A stretch of 64,000 nt of DNA from Clavelina lepadiformis. Taxonomy: Eukaryota > Chordata > Ascidiacea > Aplousobranchia > Clavelinidae. Shown here in pieces: positions 42,201 through 55,815 of the stretch; the first letter of the stretch is position 1; each line of letters opens with the position of its first letter. The position numbers were made by a program, and so were the translations under genes. The notes beneath the pieces were generated by a model that saw only the letters and a list, made by a program, of their open reading frames with translations, ran no database searches and was not told the DNA's origin. The stretch covers positions 19,103,501 through 19,167,500 of the forward strand of contig NC_135245.1 of NCBI RefSeq assembly GCF_947623445.1. The letters run 5' to 3'.

Positions 42201-45200
42201 GCACAGAGACTGGATTTATCGCCAGCAGTTATGACATTGCGTCATTCCTATCAGTCCTTTTTATAACTTACATTGGCGGCAGAGGCCACAAACCCTTATG
42301 GATTGGATGGGGCATCTTTTTATTGGGTTTAGGGTCATTGGTATTTACTCTTCCACATTTCTTGGCACCCACATACAGCTTTGGGGTAGTCGAACACAAT
42401 GTTTGTAACGCAACTACATCAAACACAGAGTGCACTGTTTCTGGCTTGAGATATTACATGTAAGAATATTATTTCTTTAACTTGAAATGGTTTATGTATT
42501 TTCATGTAGATAGTCTTTCCATAAGCATTATACCATTTACAGTTCATATTTTCAAGAACATTTGCATTAATGCCCTGAATTACTTTAATTCAACTTTATA
42601 TGTTGTGTTAGGTCATTCTTTATCATAGCCCAGCTACTACATGGTGCTGGTGGAACTACACTTTTCTCACTAGGTGTCACGTATCTCGATGAGAATGTTC
42701 CTCAAGCTCATTCTTCACTGTATCATGGTTAGAATACGCATGCATGTGCACTAACTTCATCGACAAAATACTTTAGAATAATTCACAGCGACCTTGAACG
42801 TGTCTTAGGCTCAAAATGCAGTGTTTGTTATGTATTTGTTTTCTTGGCATGGTTGTTGTGGTTGCAGCAATGTAATTCAAAAAATATTTTCAGGTCGAAA
42901 AATGTTTTGAAATTAGTAATACTTTCAGGTATTTATTTTGCCTGTAGTGTGTTGGGTCCAGCTTTTGGATTTTTACTCGGAGGAAGGTTTTTAAAAACTT
43001 ACACTGACATCACAACCAGGTATGGCAAATCATTGTAAGATGCAGTAAACATAAAATAGCTGATAACCATTAAATGAAGCATCCTAAACTACAGTTAGCC
43101 CCAAACCCTAAACTAATTAATAGGATTAATCCTATCTTATTAGGCTGCAGCCGCATTATCATTAACCATTTTGCTTTTTTTGCTTCTAATATGAAGTGTG
43201 TCCATCACAGAAGACAGCTCCTTATGGATTGGTGCTTGGTGGTTTGGCTTTCTCATTGGGGGCATTGTTATTATTGTTATGTCCTTTCCAATACTGATGT
43301 TTCCAAAACAGCTTCCAGGCACTGCTGGTCTTAGAGTGAACAGGGAGACTGAAATGCACCAGGACAAAATGGCCATACAAGTTGCTTCAGATAACTCATT
43401 TGGTCATAGGTACTTTGTAATGGTTCGCTGTGTATCAGTCATTTCCTTTGCCAATGTGTGCATTTGATACTGACATATGATACATATAAGCATTTTTGAA
43501 CAACACTTTGTGTTGGGATGGATGACTGTTCAGTGTTGGAATCCAGAACTTGTCATCTCCACTAAAAATATTGATTTTATTAATAGGTTTTACAAACCAT
43601 GGCAGCAAACCATTTTGAAATACTCTAAAATACAGTTAGCACAAACCGGTGCAAATTTCGCCACTGACAACAGAATAAAAATTACGGTAATCGCCTGTCT
43701 TTTTACTCAGGATTTTTCTTGTATTTTTTTATGACAGGCTGGGTGATGTTTGGCGAAGTGTTGTTCTTCTAATGAGGAATCCAACCTACTTGATGGTATC
43801 ACTTGCAATATCCTTTGACGCTGGCTTGGTGTTATCACTGACAACATTTGGTCCAAAATACCTTGAATCCATGTTTGGTGTGACGCCTACAGAAGCCGCA
43901 TTATATTTTGGTAGATAATTTTGTGAAGAAATACTAGTTGCAGATTGTAAATGTTTAAAGTAACAATTATAGTCATCAAATATCACATTACCTGTTTAAT
44001 TAAACTTGTCCGCTTATACACAGTACATGATTTTAGTGCACTTTACATGCTAAATGTCATTGTAACATTTTTAACGAATATTTCAACTGTTGGATGGAAA
44101 ACCTCATATCTAAAAAAACAATTGAACAAATAAATAAAATTCTTAACACTAGGAGTGCTGGCAATACTTGCGGGAGCATCTGGACAGCTGATTGGTGGTG
44201 TGGTGGTGACAAAAGCTAAATTAACAGTTTCTGGAATGTTGAAATTCTGTGCGCTGAGCAGTGCGGTAGCTGCTTGTACAACTGCCATTTTCACAAAGAC
44301 TTGTTCTGACACAAGTATGTTACTTTACCTTTGTAATTTTTAATGGTTCTTCTTGTTTTTTTCTTCATTGAGTTTTACTGAAATATAAATGCAACATGGT
44401 GGGCATATGCGAACCATCTAGGTTGGATAATTCCAATAAAATTCCTAATTACTATTCTGACTTCATAGAATTCAACCTACTTTATCTATTCTAAACCAAA
44501 AATCGCTTCTTCAACAGAGTTTGCTGGTGGTACAGTGCCTTACCCGAAAAATATGAACGCGACATTGTCACCTTACAATCATACATCATCATGTAATGCA
44601 GGATGCCGTTGTGACACTGATGCATATGACCCCATATGTGGAAAAGATGGTATCACCTATTATTCGCCGTGCTTTGCCGGCTGCACGAGTCATACTAATG
44701 CTCATGGAACAGAGGTTATATTATTTCTATGCTTAATTGCAACAAAAATTTATATTTAATATATATTTAAATAATAATTTATATTATTATTTACTGTAGA
44801 TAGTTTCATCTTGTTTCTTTTTTTCGTTGATTTCAATTTTTTCCAGATATTTTCTCAAACTGTACTCTACTCTGTGTCTGCAGGTCTACAGCAACTGTTC
44901 ATGCATCGCCAGTAACATAGCCACAGCAGTACAGGGAAAATGTAACAACCAAACGTGCCATTCTTTACCATTGTTTCTTGCAATATTTTTCATTGCCATT
45001 TTTGCCACTTTTCTACCTGGAACACCAGCCATACAAGCCATTTTAAGAGTAGTGCCTTTTACGCAACGATCTTTTGCAATCGGAATAAAGGTAAAATGCA
45101 ATCTTGAAATATTTTTAAAAGCACAGCAAACAAAAACTAGTGTACTTTTTAAACAATAATGAATCATTACGATCCTCCATTGATGTAGATAAATATTACT

Positions 45201-46022
45201 CAGCTATATTTAAAACTTCCGCTGGGTTTCATTAAAAGGAAAAGTAAGAAACCAATCCTTAACTGCACATTACTGCAGTGCAACAAACTATCTCTTATTA
45301 ACTAACAAACTCCTATAAACCACTTTAAATAATGTCAGTATATGTGTCAAAAGCTAACAGAGTTTTATTCCTCAGTTCGTCTTTGTACGATTAGTTGGAA
45401 GTATTCCTGGGCCAATCATATTTGGAAAGGTTCTTGATCTCGCCTGTGTAGTGTGGAGCACTGAATGTGGGAATAGAGGTTCGTGTGAGCTCTATAAGAA
45501 TGAGAACCTTGCCTCCCATATGGCAACACTGATTGCAGTCTTGAAAGTAAGTTTTCACTCACTGCCAAGTTTACAAAAAATTTCTATGAATTTAATGATT
45601 TTATGAAAACTATAACTGCAAATAAGACGTTTATATAAAACATCATCACAATCTGTCACTGCGTATTTAACTTTTAAAGAATTTTCTTTGCTTATTGCAG
45701 GACTTGTAGCTTTGTAAGTCAAGTGTCATTCTTACATTGTTTTTGCCGTAAAAATTTCATTACTTTCTGCTGATTTCAGTTACTGGTGACATTCCTGCTC
45801 GTTACTGCCTGGCTGGTTTACAAACCTCCACCAGAGAGCGCTCTTGATGCCGTTGATCAAGTTTCATTCACCAGAACAATCGGCGACAACAATTTCGGAC
45901 TCCCAACAGCTCACGGTGCTGGAGGTGGCATAGGCGAAGTTGTGAGACAAAGAATTACAAACACAAAATACGATTTTGTTTCTTATAAAACTCTCCGTGA
46001 AGAAATTGATACTGATATATAA
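39242..46022 (+). CDS. Solute carrier organic anion transporter (OATP/SLCO family)
   Basis: Twelve exons: 39242-39342, 39769-39900, 42187-42459, 42612-42727, 42929-43019, 43197-43409, 43738-43910, 44153-44314, 44518-44714, 44884-45090, 45376-45546 and 45780-46022; 692 residues, normal for the family. The first helix region reads FLCLASLGQGFVTSG, then STLEKRFHLQS. The OATP superfamily signature is present as LWIGAWWFGFL (about 247-257). The large extracellular loop (about 421-515) holds a Kazal-like Cys-rich module with CNAGCRC, PICGKDGITY and SPCFAGC, plus NXT/NXS sites. VGSIPGPIIFG and the Cys/Trp-containing VVWSTECG follow. Such proteins exchange organic anions, bile salts or steroid and thyroid hormone conjugates across the plasma membrane through 12 helices. 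The subfamily cannot be decided by eye. Intron 2 carries nested hAT elements. Confidence 0.95.
41500..41826. mobile_element. Second hAT MITE nested inside the first
   Basis: The ends read CAGAGGTCGGGAACC and GGTTCCCGACCCCTG, inverted to each other with one mismatch, and CGTTAGGC flanks both sides (41492-41499 and 41827-41834). It is 327 bp without coding capacity. Paired GGCTCGCGAGCC and related blocks lie just inside. The nesting shows it is younger than the enclosing element. Confidence 0.9.
41846..41896. repeat. Near-perfect hairpin
   Basis: GTCTGTGACGCAACAATACC at 41846-41865 pairs with GGTATTGTTACGTCACAGAC at 41877-41896 (19 of 20), leaving an 11-base loop that is itself partly symmetric. 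It lies inside the older hAT element, 20 bp from the nested MITE. Its origin is unclear; a tiny MITE or subterminal structure is possible. Confidence 0.8.
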
Positions 46023-47513
46023 TGGCACTGATTACGAGATTTATAAAGATCGCACTTAATATACAAACCAGTGCCTCATGTGCAATTCATTAAGTTTTGT
46101 TTTGTACTTTGTTGAAACAGGTTTCGTATGTAATGATTTCTATGTTTTTTTTTTTAAGGTCATGTGATGAAATGAATTATTTTTTTGTGGTTTGCTACGC
46201 TGCATTTATGCAAGTTGTTGACCTATGCATGCCATTACATTTGTGATTTTCAGTATTCTTTTCAAATTTTGTCACTAGATGTGCACGTATCAGAATTGGA
46301 ACCTAAGCTTACAAAAGACATGATAATACATTCTTGTAGAATTTTTTGGAAAAGTTAAATACTAAGTTTTCAACTGGCAAAAGTTTCATGGAATTTTCCC
46401 TGCTGCAAATATTTCCTAAGTGAACAATTCTAGGCATCATATTGGGGCTTGCTGTCTGGTTTCCACCACGTTTCTCGGTCTTCCTAGTTATTTTGATTTT
46501 ATATTTTGTGACTAATTTATATCTTATAGTTGAAAAGTTATCTGCAAATTGTTGAAAAGTTAAAGCCTCTTTTGTTTGCAGTTTCAACCTTCTACTGCTT
46601 ATTGTCATAAACTGTTGTATTTTGTCTTGAATTACTACAAACACCATCAAATTTCTGATTGCAGGAGATTTATTGAACATAGAAACGTTTTTAGGATAAT
46701 TGACTGCAAAACTTTTGAATCATTTTTATTTCTTGCTGCACGTTTTATTGGCAAATTGTATGCTTTTGATTTAATGGTTGACCTGCTTCTGGCGCCTTGT
46801 GGCCAAGCATGCAAAAGATCATTTAGTATTTGTGTAAGAAAGATTGTCATGCAAAGTTGGGGCGATTATTTCTACCAAGTAGCTAAACAAGCATTCAGCT
46901 TGAATTAAGTAAATGCGATTATTATTGATGATAAACATAACGATTAATTCAGTCCACATCAAAATCGTTTGTTGACACAAAAGTAATTGAACGGCCCATT
47001 GCCTGCAAAAGCTGTTTAAACGAAAATAAAACAGTATTTTTTCCACACAAGCATGTCGTAGTTCTAGCATAAAAATGACGTATGTTTTATGTCTGTTGAC
47101 TGTGAAAGCGGTTAATGATTAAAATCTACTTTATAGGCAATTGGTTACTAATTAATTTGCCTGAACCGATGAGAAAATTTAACTGCAGAGAGCTTTATCT
47201 GTACATCACAACCAAGTTGAGGAGTTTATGTTTTGATATGAACTTTTTGCTCGATCTAAATGTGTAATCTAAATGAGTAATGCGCTGATAAAAGTATATA
47301 ACAAAAAATTTGTTGTGCGTTAAGGTTGGTTACCACAAATGCAAAATGGTTTCCAATTCTTTTTTTATAAACAATGTCGAAGGGAAGGGAAGTGGAGTAT
47401 AGAAAAAAAATTTATTCAATATGACTCGAGGGTGAACGGCCTATTCAATCGCACCAGTTGACCTTCATTTTATAAGTGCAGTTTTAACTAAAAGCTTGCT
47501 AACAATTTCTTGC
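46023..47513. other. SLCO 3' region and intergenic DNA
   Basis: Overlapping short frames on both strands at 46300-47070 have no recognisable product. Nothing else seen. Confidence 0.4.
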
Positions 47514-47570
47514 GATGTCACCAATTGCAGCCTGCTTTTTTTGAATTGCACCTTGCAATTGGTGACGTCA
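47514..47570. promoter_or_regulatory. Hairpin with CRE palindrome upstream of DHDH
   Basis: GATGTCACCAATTGCA and TTGCAATTGGTGACGTC are inverted to each other around a short loop, and the right arm ends in the full CRE palindrome TGACGTCA (47563-47570), about 180 bp before the DHDH start codon. A CREB/ATF site is inferred; it could also be a MITE relic. Confidence 0.4.
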
Positions 47571-47751
47571 AATTGGACAACATACTGTTTTGTTTTTATC
47601 ATAACTGATAAAGATTTTTATCATAGCACAACTTATCTTGTATCTTTCTTTTAAAAACTGTTTTTACAGTTAGCTTAGCTTAAATTGTGTTAATGATTTT
47701 TGAAAATTATTTGTTGGACTTTAAGAGTGGTTATTAAAAATCATTATTGAA

Positions 47752-50700
47752 ATGGCTTTAAAATGGGGCATCTGTGCAGCTGGAAAAATTTCAAATGACT
47801 TTGTTCTGAGCTTAAATGCTTTATCTGATGCTGATCACAAGGTAAGCTGTATAAACTAGGGTTTTAATTTTTGTAGATTCTTTTTGTGCATATTTTTAGA
47901 AATAATGGTGACAGCCCAGATTAGAAAGCTTGCCCAGCCCGTTGGGGATAAAAATGAGATTTAGTATACAAGTGTACAACCAGATGACGTCACAATTTGA
48001 GTTGCTGGATCTAGTATATAAAAGCATTCTGTGGTTGTGCACTTGTATACTGGACCCAAAATTAAATTTTGCATATAATGGCCATTCTTTCATCTTGTTG
48101 TGCAAGAGATTTCTCACCCAAAACCAGCAAACTTACCAATCTGGGTGATAGCCTGTTCATTATTAATTAGAGGTTTTTCTTTGTCTTTATAATTGTTCAC
48201 CTAACAATGGATGCAGGCTGCATAGTATATTCTGATAAAGACTATACAATAGTTGCAAACTGACTGATTTCTGTGTTTTTGTGCAAGTTTCTTTTTCTTC
48301 TATATATATATATATGATACAATATTACTCGCATTCATATCATCGTATGCTAAGTGTCTGTTATAACAGCATTGCCTGCTCAACAGTGCGTATAGTTTCA
48401 CAAAATTGAGTTATGTTTTTACCTTCTTGTTTGTTATACAAAACACTGAGTTAAATCGTTGCAACACTAAACTAACACTCTTCTGCGAAATGTAGTTTAT
48501 TTTGTGGAATGCTTTGGTAAAATGCTAATTGTTGACATGATTTTAAGATTTGTAATATCTGTGCATTTGTATGTGGTATTCCAGAACATCTTGAGTTTGT
48601 CAACTGTTGTTTTTTTAATTAGATTTGTGCTGTTGCTGCAAGTGATCTTGGTCGTGCGAAGGCATTTGCAAAAACCCATAATATACTTAAAGCATATTCA
48701 TCATATGAAGAGTTGGCTGCTGATAAGGATGTTGGTACGAAGATGTTTTAGAATTTTAATTGTGTTGTTCTTTAGTATCAATTGTTATTGTGTGAAGCTT
48801 CTTATAATATTGATGCTTTAGTGCAGTCTTTACTGGAATACACCAAGAGATTGAATACAATGGACGTCACGATGCAATTAGTGTTGAATATAACTGACAA
48901 TTCTTATGAAACTTACACACAATAATTAATAATATACTAGAGTTACATCCAGTATAATGGATATATTTGTATAAGTAACAAAGTTACAGTTATAAACGCT
49001 TGGCATAACTTATGTAAACATGCTCTTGTGTGTATTTTATCTTCTCTAAAATTGCCAAGTAACTGTTCAACTCTTTCCATACAATGCAGATGTATTTTAA
49101 ATGCAAACTACTGTATGTCTGCTCTTGGTGCACGTTGCCACTTTCACCAGTTTAAAACTGGTTATCGCTTGCCTGGCTGCTAATTCGGTTACTTGTTCAC
49201 TGTTCAAGTGGCTTTCAATATCGGTTTGGTTTTGCTGATAAATAATTCTGCGCTAAGATACCCTAAACTATATTCACTGTACACACTATGACTATAATTT
49301 CTGAGATTTCACTCTAGTACAAGTTTTTTTTATCATTTAGGTATTGTCTATATTGGGAATCTTAACACGCAACACTTTTCTACCACAAAGTTGATGTTGT
49401 CTTCGGGAAAGCACGTACTTTGTGAAAAACCACTGGCTGTCAATGTGAATGAAACAAAGGCTTTATTTAAGATTGCTAAAGCAAAGAATCTATTTTTGAT
49501 GGAGGTTTGTATCCATAACATATCGGTGTATCCAATGATATTTCTACATACGTACTGGTAGTTAATCTAAGCAAGCATAAGAGCACATTTCTTACAACAA
49601 GCATAAAACCCATTTTCAACTAAGGATGGGCATTTTATGAAATTGAGGCAGATTTTGTTCACTGTGCAAAGTATGATCACTACTCTGTATGAAGAACTGC
49701 AATTTGCATCAGAAAATTGGAAAATGGTTAATGACAGCGTTTTTGCCGTTGAAGCACCCGAAGCCTTTGAACACGTTATCAGTATTAAATACAAATGGCA
49801 TCTCACCACCATAAAATAGATCTCAGCTTGAAGTACAAATTATGCAAATTCACAACATAATTGTAAGCAAATTGGCTGACAACGTTGTAACTAAATCCAC
49901 TAAGCGACTAAGATATATTGTATACCTGGTTGAAACATTAAACTTCAAACATCATTGCCTGCAGTTGTTGGTCCATCTAAATTTTAGGTTATTAATAAAC
50001 TGTGCAGCAAGAATTCTTTGCTGTCAAAATGACACTTACAAAAGTGAAAAAGAACGTGTTAGTGGCTGCCAAGAACGAAAACCAACGTAGATGGATTGTT
50101 TGAAAACAGCAATAATAACTGTTAAGCTCGCTGTACATGCAGCCAGCTGCGTGGCCCCTAAATCACCCAGTGCCTTGATCTGTTTCTTATAGGGGGTCAC
50201 CATTTAAAAAAGTTATAAATGTCAAAGTGAATTTATCTCTAAAGACAAGTTGGAGACTTACTTAATTTTCCACCATAAACAGCATTTTGAATATACAATG
50301 TATTTCTGTTTGATTTTTATGGAGCTACGTAATCAGTGCACATCCTCTTTTACATGCTGTTTATATGATTTGTATTATCAAGGGCTGTATAGTCGATACC
50401 AAAACCTTCGATTCCTCTTTTTTGGTGCCATGACTCCAACTCTGGTTATTGAGCGTGATCATGAAGCGTGTATTTTCTATTCTATACATGGCATTTAATA
50501 CCAAGCGATTATGAACTTTAAACTGAAAACACATCAAATAAGATGATAAGAGAGATCACAAGAGACGAGACGAATGTTTTTATACAATTGTATTCTGTAT
50601 TATGCTTAACGAATTTTAGTGAATTATCCATGGATATTTTGTGATGACTGTTTAGGCAATTTGGAGTCGCTGTTTTCCAGCGTATCATAAGGTGCAGGAA

Positions 50701-53505
50701 TTGCTAGATTCGGACGTCATAGGAACTGTGAATCACGTACAAGCACACTTTGGCGAAGTTTTTGAACCTATAGCGCCTCGTATACTTTCCAGAGATCAAG
50801 CGGGAGGCGCATTGTTGGATAGAGGTCGGTAGACACTTGTGGCGATTTTAATTTTTGCCGAATTTATAACCGAATCGCAAAACCAATCGAAATTCAAAAC
50901 CTCAACCATAAAGCTATAATTTCCTCAATTTTTTGGTATGTTTTCTAGTGCTACATTGCACTAAGCAAAGAATCATATACGCCACATTTTAAATTTTTTA
51001 TACAATTCATATTTGCATCTTGGCTTTTAATAAGGTACCCTTGTTGCGCAAGACATTTAAATGAAATTGAATAAGATAACAGGTGCTATATATTTGAAAG
51101 TCTGTGTGGTTGCGCCACCGCTTGACAAGAACACTCTGAAATCACACATGTTCGGCCAGAGACAGTATTTAAGTTTTATGCTATTTTGTAATTCTGCGCT
51201 TGGGCATTCTGCTAACACAAACAATAAATCAACAAATTTTAATAAAATCGGCGATGCTGACACATAATTGCAGATTTTAAATCATTGAACGTTCAATCAA
51301 GTCTGTGTTTATGCAAGAAAGTGAATTTATACTCCCATGCTGTATTTGCCCTGGTGATAAAACACAATTTTATCCCTGGAAAACAAGTGTTAACCACAAA
51401 TCGAACTATGTTAGTGTCACTAAAACGATAATTGATTTTATCCCCTGTGACAGCATAAGACGAAGTGTTTAATTTCTAAGAGATTTGATATTTCATATCT
51501 CATATCTTCAACACTGAAGTACAACTTTACTTGATTTTTACAGGAATTTATCCAGTGCAGTTTGCTCAGTTTGTTTTCAAAGAAAAGCCTTTGAAGCAGA
51601 GCTCCCATGCCTCACTGACAGAGGTATGAGTATAAAAACTCGATGCATAACAAATTAACCTTGTCACTTTCTGTTCTATGTAGAATGTAGCTGAAATAGT
51701 TTCAACAAGTTTTTTATATTTGTTTTCCAACATATTTTCAGCAACGCATTTTAAATTCTATGGATTTTAAGCTGTTTTCTTTTGTCTGGATATATATTTT
51801 TGTAACTCATGAATATACAGTATGTAACACATGAATGTTTTATCATTTGAGCTACTTTCTACAAACGCATGCTCCAGAGATGAACTCATACCCTTGCAAC
51901 CATAAATTTGATGAAACATTAGAACAAAGTGTGAATGCTAAAACGTTTTCAGAAAACAAATCATGTTCATAAACATGCATTGTTAGGATACAATGGGTTA
52001 CTATGATTCACTGAATGCTTTAAAATATGTGTTTTTAGACCGGTGTTGATGAGACTTGTCACATCTTCTTAACTTACTCAAATGAACGAACGGCTTTTGT
52101 CAGCACATCATTTGTGGCAAATTTCCCAAATGAGGCTGTAATTTGTGGTACTAAAGGCACCATCAAGGTAATTTGTATCAAATAAATGTCATTAGGCCTG
52201 TATTAGATAGACTTAAAATTTTGAGGGTGTTTTTGAATGATTTTATGTCATTTCAAACCTAAAGTGGACAACCTAGACCCATAGCATTGTATCGGTTTTA
52301 TACCTTACGGTTAGTTTTGTTGAGTATTGTGGAAGATGATGTGTTTGAATTGCAGTAAGGCTTCATCACTCATCTTTAAAATGGTGCTGTGTTTGAAAGT
52401 TACCAGAAAATAAAATGCTCACAGACAGTATCAAAACATTTATCATATCTTCAACGAAATTTCAATGATTAATTACAATTCACTTTGCATAAGTCAATTT
52501 GTAACATTGATAAACTGTTACATAGGTCTGCTTTCCACTTTGGTGCCCTAACAAAGTTGAATTGATCATCAACTATGGTGAACCTGAAGTGTTTCAATTT
52601 GACTTACCAGCAAGACCTACATATGCCGATTACAACTTCAGAAACAGCGAAGGTTTGCAGTATGAGGCTGAAGAAGTCAGGAGGTGCATAAATGAAGGTA
52701 CAGCTTCATACTATTACTAATTACTTAGGTTTAAACAATAAACCGAATTATGCATGCTAGAATGGACGTGTAAGAATCCATAGTGAATAGGGGTCGCTCA
52801 TGCAAAATTCGGTTATTCAGATAAAATAGGGGGCGCCGGATCGACTATTTTTTCCAGGGGGTGTGAGGTGACAAATGAATACAGTAGTTTACTGTATTGC
52901 ACTCATCAAGTGATTATTCTCTTCACGCTTGTTAGCGCTGTTATACCACATGGCGGTGGTGTCAACTGTCAACTGAATTATTTTTGTAAAAATGTCAAGT
53001 TAAAAGTAAGGTGATTGTAACAAAATCTGAAACAACAGCTAAACTTGTTCGCCAGCTTACAGCTAACTAACACATAAAACACGACGTTTACGGTAGGAAG
53101 ACCACTTGGCGAATCACAGGAGTGACGTGGTCAAGGCAAAACAACATGGGTACACAAACGGGAAAAGTAGATTTCATTACAGGATGGAGTCATGCTTCAT
53201 TCGTTATGATGTTTCTGTTATTAATTTAGATAATTTAGGCTGTGGTATTTTGGTATCAGCTAAGTATTGTGTAATAGATACGTATTTCATACCATACAAC
53301 ATGGTAGTTATTAAGATTCACAGTCACCTCTAAGAAATATTTTTTGTCTAATAAACACTTTCACCTTCAAGGTTTGATTGAAAGTCCACTTGTCACTTCT
53401 GAGATGAGCATTGGTATTGCCCAAATTATAGAGAATGCTCGCAAGGAGATTGGATATTCCCTACCGCAGGACGATGTTGACTGTGATGAACAAAGTGTTG
53501 TGTAA
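47752..53505 (+). CDS. DHDH: Trans-1,2-dihydrobenzene-1,2-diol dehydrogenase (dimeric dihydrodiol dehydrogenase)
   Basis: Eight exons: 47752-47841, 48623-48734, 49341-49504, 50656-50824, 51544-51623, 52039-52167, 52526-52697 and 53372-53505; 349 residues against about 334 in mammals. The N-terminus [10 protein letters not shown] is the Rossmann dinucleotide-binding start of the GFO/IDH/MocA family. CEKPLAVN contains the family's EKP motif, with catalytic Lys at residue 97 by my count. IWSRCFPAY follows, and [14 protein letters not shown] carries the conserved Tyr (about 181). NADP(+)-dependent cytosolic oxidation of dihydrodiols and D-xylose, or reduction of dicarbonyls, is known for the family. 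Introns are long for the window and one holds a MITE. Confidence 0.95.
47912..48147. mobile_element. Small MITE-like inverted-repeat element in DHDH intron 1
   Basis: An inner pair, AGTATACAAGTGTACAACCA (47961-47980) and TGGTTGTGCACTTGTATACT (48031-48050), matches at 19 of 20 in inverted orientation. An outer pair, CCCAGATTAGAAAGCTTGC and GCAAACTTACCAATCTGGG, is inverted with several mismatches. No coding capacity. The superfamily and target duplication were not resolved. Confidence 0.55.
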
Positions 53506-55632
53506 TGCTGTATGTAATGGAATTACATGACTCGTGAAAATCCACTGAAATTTTTTCGATTTTGCAATTTCTTTTCACATAGCCAATACTGTATGTAATT
53601 AATGTGCAATTTTTAATAAAATTAAACGAGTTCCGAAAAGTAGTGAAATTGTATTGTATTGTTTATTTTTCGCCATTGCATGTGGGTAACGAAAAGTATG
53701 GCGGTAGCCTCGTTGACTGGTCAAACAAGAAATACGGTCACAAACTGTCAATAACTGTGCAATGCACAATATACAACTATGGCGTGTACGACAGCTCGCT
53801 TATGTCGCATCAGTGACGTTTTAAGTGTTTCTGAAATAAAAATGTCAGCATATATTCTACGCAGCCTATATAAGTAAATAGCGATTAAGTCCTTGCGTCG
53901 CTTCAACAGATCTGCTTTTTCTTTGATGGGCATTTGTACTGTAACAAACTAATCGTCGTAAAAATTTTTAATTAGGTCTTTCGTTTATTTCTCTAAACAT
54001 GATTTCTTGCTAACGTAATATTACAGTGGTTATCGCCATATTTTTAGACCAACGTCGTTATTTTTTACTCGGACGAACATGTCAACTAGGCATGTTGTTG
54101 AATCCAGTTTAGCACTTAAAAACATTTCGTGTCAAAATTCTAGAAAATTTACTGAAGCAAATGCCTCAATGCAGCTACAGCCGAGTTTTAGATACTTTAA
54201 CATTCCAACCGTTTTCAAAAGACACAGTATTCAAACATCCTAGCTTCATTTCAGTTGAGTACCACAAACAAAACACGATATTTATGTGTTTGTTTATAAT
54301 CAATGCCTGAAGCAAATCGATCAGATGTCGTATTTAGCTGCGCATATGAGCGCTCCAGATCGAACTGTGTACCTCCGGATACTTCAGCAGGGCCGTGTTT
54401 GCTGGCGCACGCTTCAGTGTACTGCACCGCGTTCGACAGACGCGAACAGCGCGTCAACAGGGATATTGCAGGTTCTGTATCTATCTTTATATTGACCTCC
54501 ATTACCAATTCATGAATACGACAATCTTGTTCGTAGCTCATGACAATTAGAGCCTGCTGCATAAGAGCCGGAAATGCTTGAGAACAATCATTGACCTTGT
54601 TTTGCAAATCTTACATGCTGATGCATAGTTACTAGGGATGAGTCGATACCAAACCCGAATAGATTGGCCGAATATCGCCTGTGTGAAAGATCCGAGCGAA
54701 CACAAATATTAACAATGGCGAACCCGAGTACAACAGCCTACTTATAAACTTATCGACTTTGGTAAGACATGGTGATCTATTTTCTTGCCTAAGCTAAACT
54801 AAAGTCAACATTTCTAATTAAAGGTCATTTACGTAAGCATTTTGCTGTTCTAATCGCCGTTTGGTCATTCATTTGTAGCGATTACGTCACGTTACAAGCA
54901 ATATTTGTAAACTTTTTGATGATATATTGTCATTTGGTGCTAAAACAAATATATTCTGGGTTCGTTCGGAGCGACCTTTATGATATTCAGATTCGCACAA
55001 ACCCAAATAATTGTTCTAGCGGCACATTTCTGAATTAGTTGTCCAGCATTTAAATACTTTGCTATGAAGTTGTAAGTGTAGCATATGCTTTGTTGACATT
55101 CTTGTATGAAAATCTCTTTGTGCATGAGATTTCTATGAAAGCGTAGGTAGCAAAAAAGCCACTTAGGAGAAAGAGCGTTGGACAGCGACAGGTCTTATAG
55201 GCTAGTATGAATTCACGTTTAACAACTATTAGGTGTACGATGCAATATTTGAGTTTAAGTTTAAGTGATGTAGGATGTAAAACCTAGTTTGTGAATCATT
55301 TACTGACAAAATCATTACCGTCAGACTGGTGGCCTTGTAGGAGTGGAGTGGCAACAAATCAACGACTAGGCCTAGCCTACGTGGTTAATCTCTTAATGGT
55401 GACGGAACCTGTTTACTGTTGTTAAAAAGTTGGCAGTTAGGTTAGGAGAATGATTGCGGCAAGCACGATCTGTTGTTGAAAACTGCCGTATTTTCTAGTT
55501 GGGGATTTAGGTTAGTTTGTGTTGCTATCGTATAGCGTAACGTGTATATGTCTTATCACTTTTTGTTTGTTTGGAGTTTTTACATTTGTTTTCTTTTACA
55601 TTTTACTGTATAACTTCCGCTTAACTTTCTGT
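53506..55632. other. DHDH 3' region and intergenic DNA
   Basis: AATAAA at 53615-53620, 110 bases past the DHDH stop, is the likely poly(A) signal. Between about 54636 and 54985, ends resembling TAGGGATGAGTCGATACC and degenerate inverted copies of CCGAATATC and GATCCGAGCGAAC suggest a worn hAT MITE. No gene seen. Confidence 0.4.
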
Positions 55633-55661
55633 GGGTCATTTCATCGTAACAGGGACATTGG

Positions 55662-55815
55662 TTGGAACCACCATATTTTTTTATTTGCTTAAATAATTCT
55701 ATTCAATATTCAAGATGAATGGTGAAAACTTGACGAAAATTGAATTAAATCGCCATTCATCTTAGAAAAGTAAATAGAATCATTTAAACAAATGAAAAAT
55801 CTAAGGTGGTTCCAA
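55662..55815. repeat. Palindromic mini-element inserted in the transposon's terminal repeat
   Basis: TTGGAACCACC at 55662 and GGTGGTTCCAA ending 55815 are the tips of two arms of about 60 bp each, with AATTCTATT and AAGATGAATGG recognisable in both. The centre is about 30 bp. It interrupts the outer terminal repeat of the 55.6-58.1 kb element, so it is the younger insertion. Confidence 0.75.

Noticed and set aside
46309-47070. Several overlapping frames of 67-123 residues downstream of SLCO
   Set aside because: They overlap on both strands, lack motifs and probably lie in the SLCO 3' region.
50391-50500. Sequence resembling a hAT end (AGTCGATACCAAAACC) in DHDH intron 3
   Set aside because: Only one end is recognisable, with no inverted partner or target duplication.
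54251-54607. 118-residue minus-strand frame downstream of DHDH
   Set aside because: No motif or splice partner; composition looks non-coding and opposite-strand frames of similar length overlap it.
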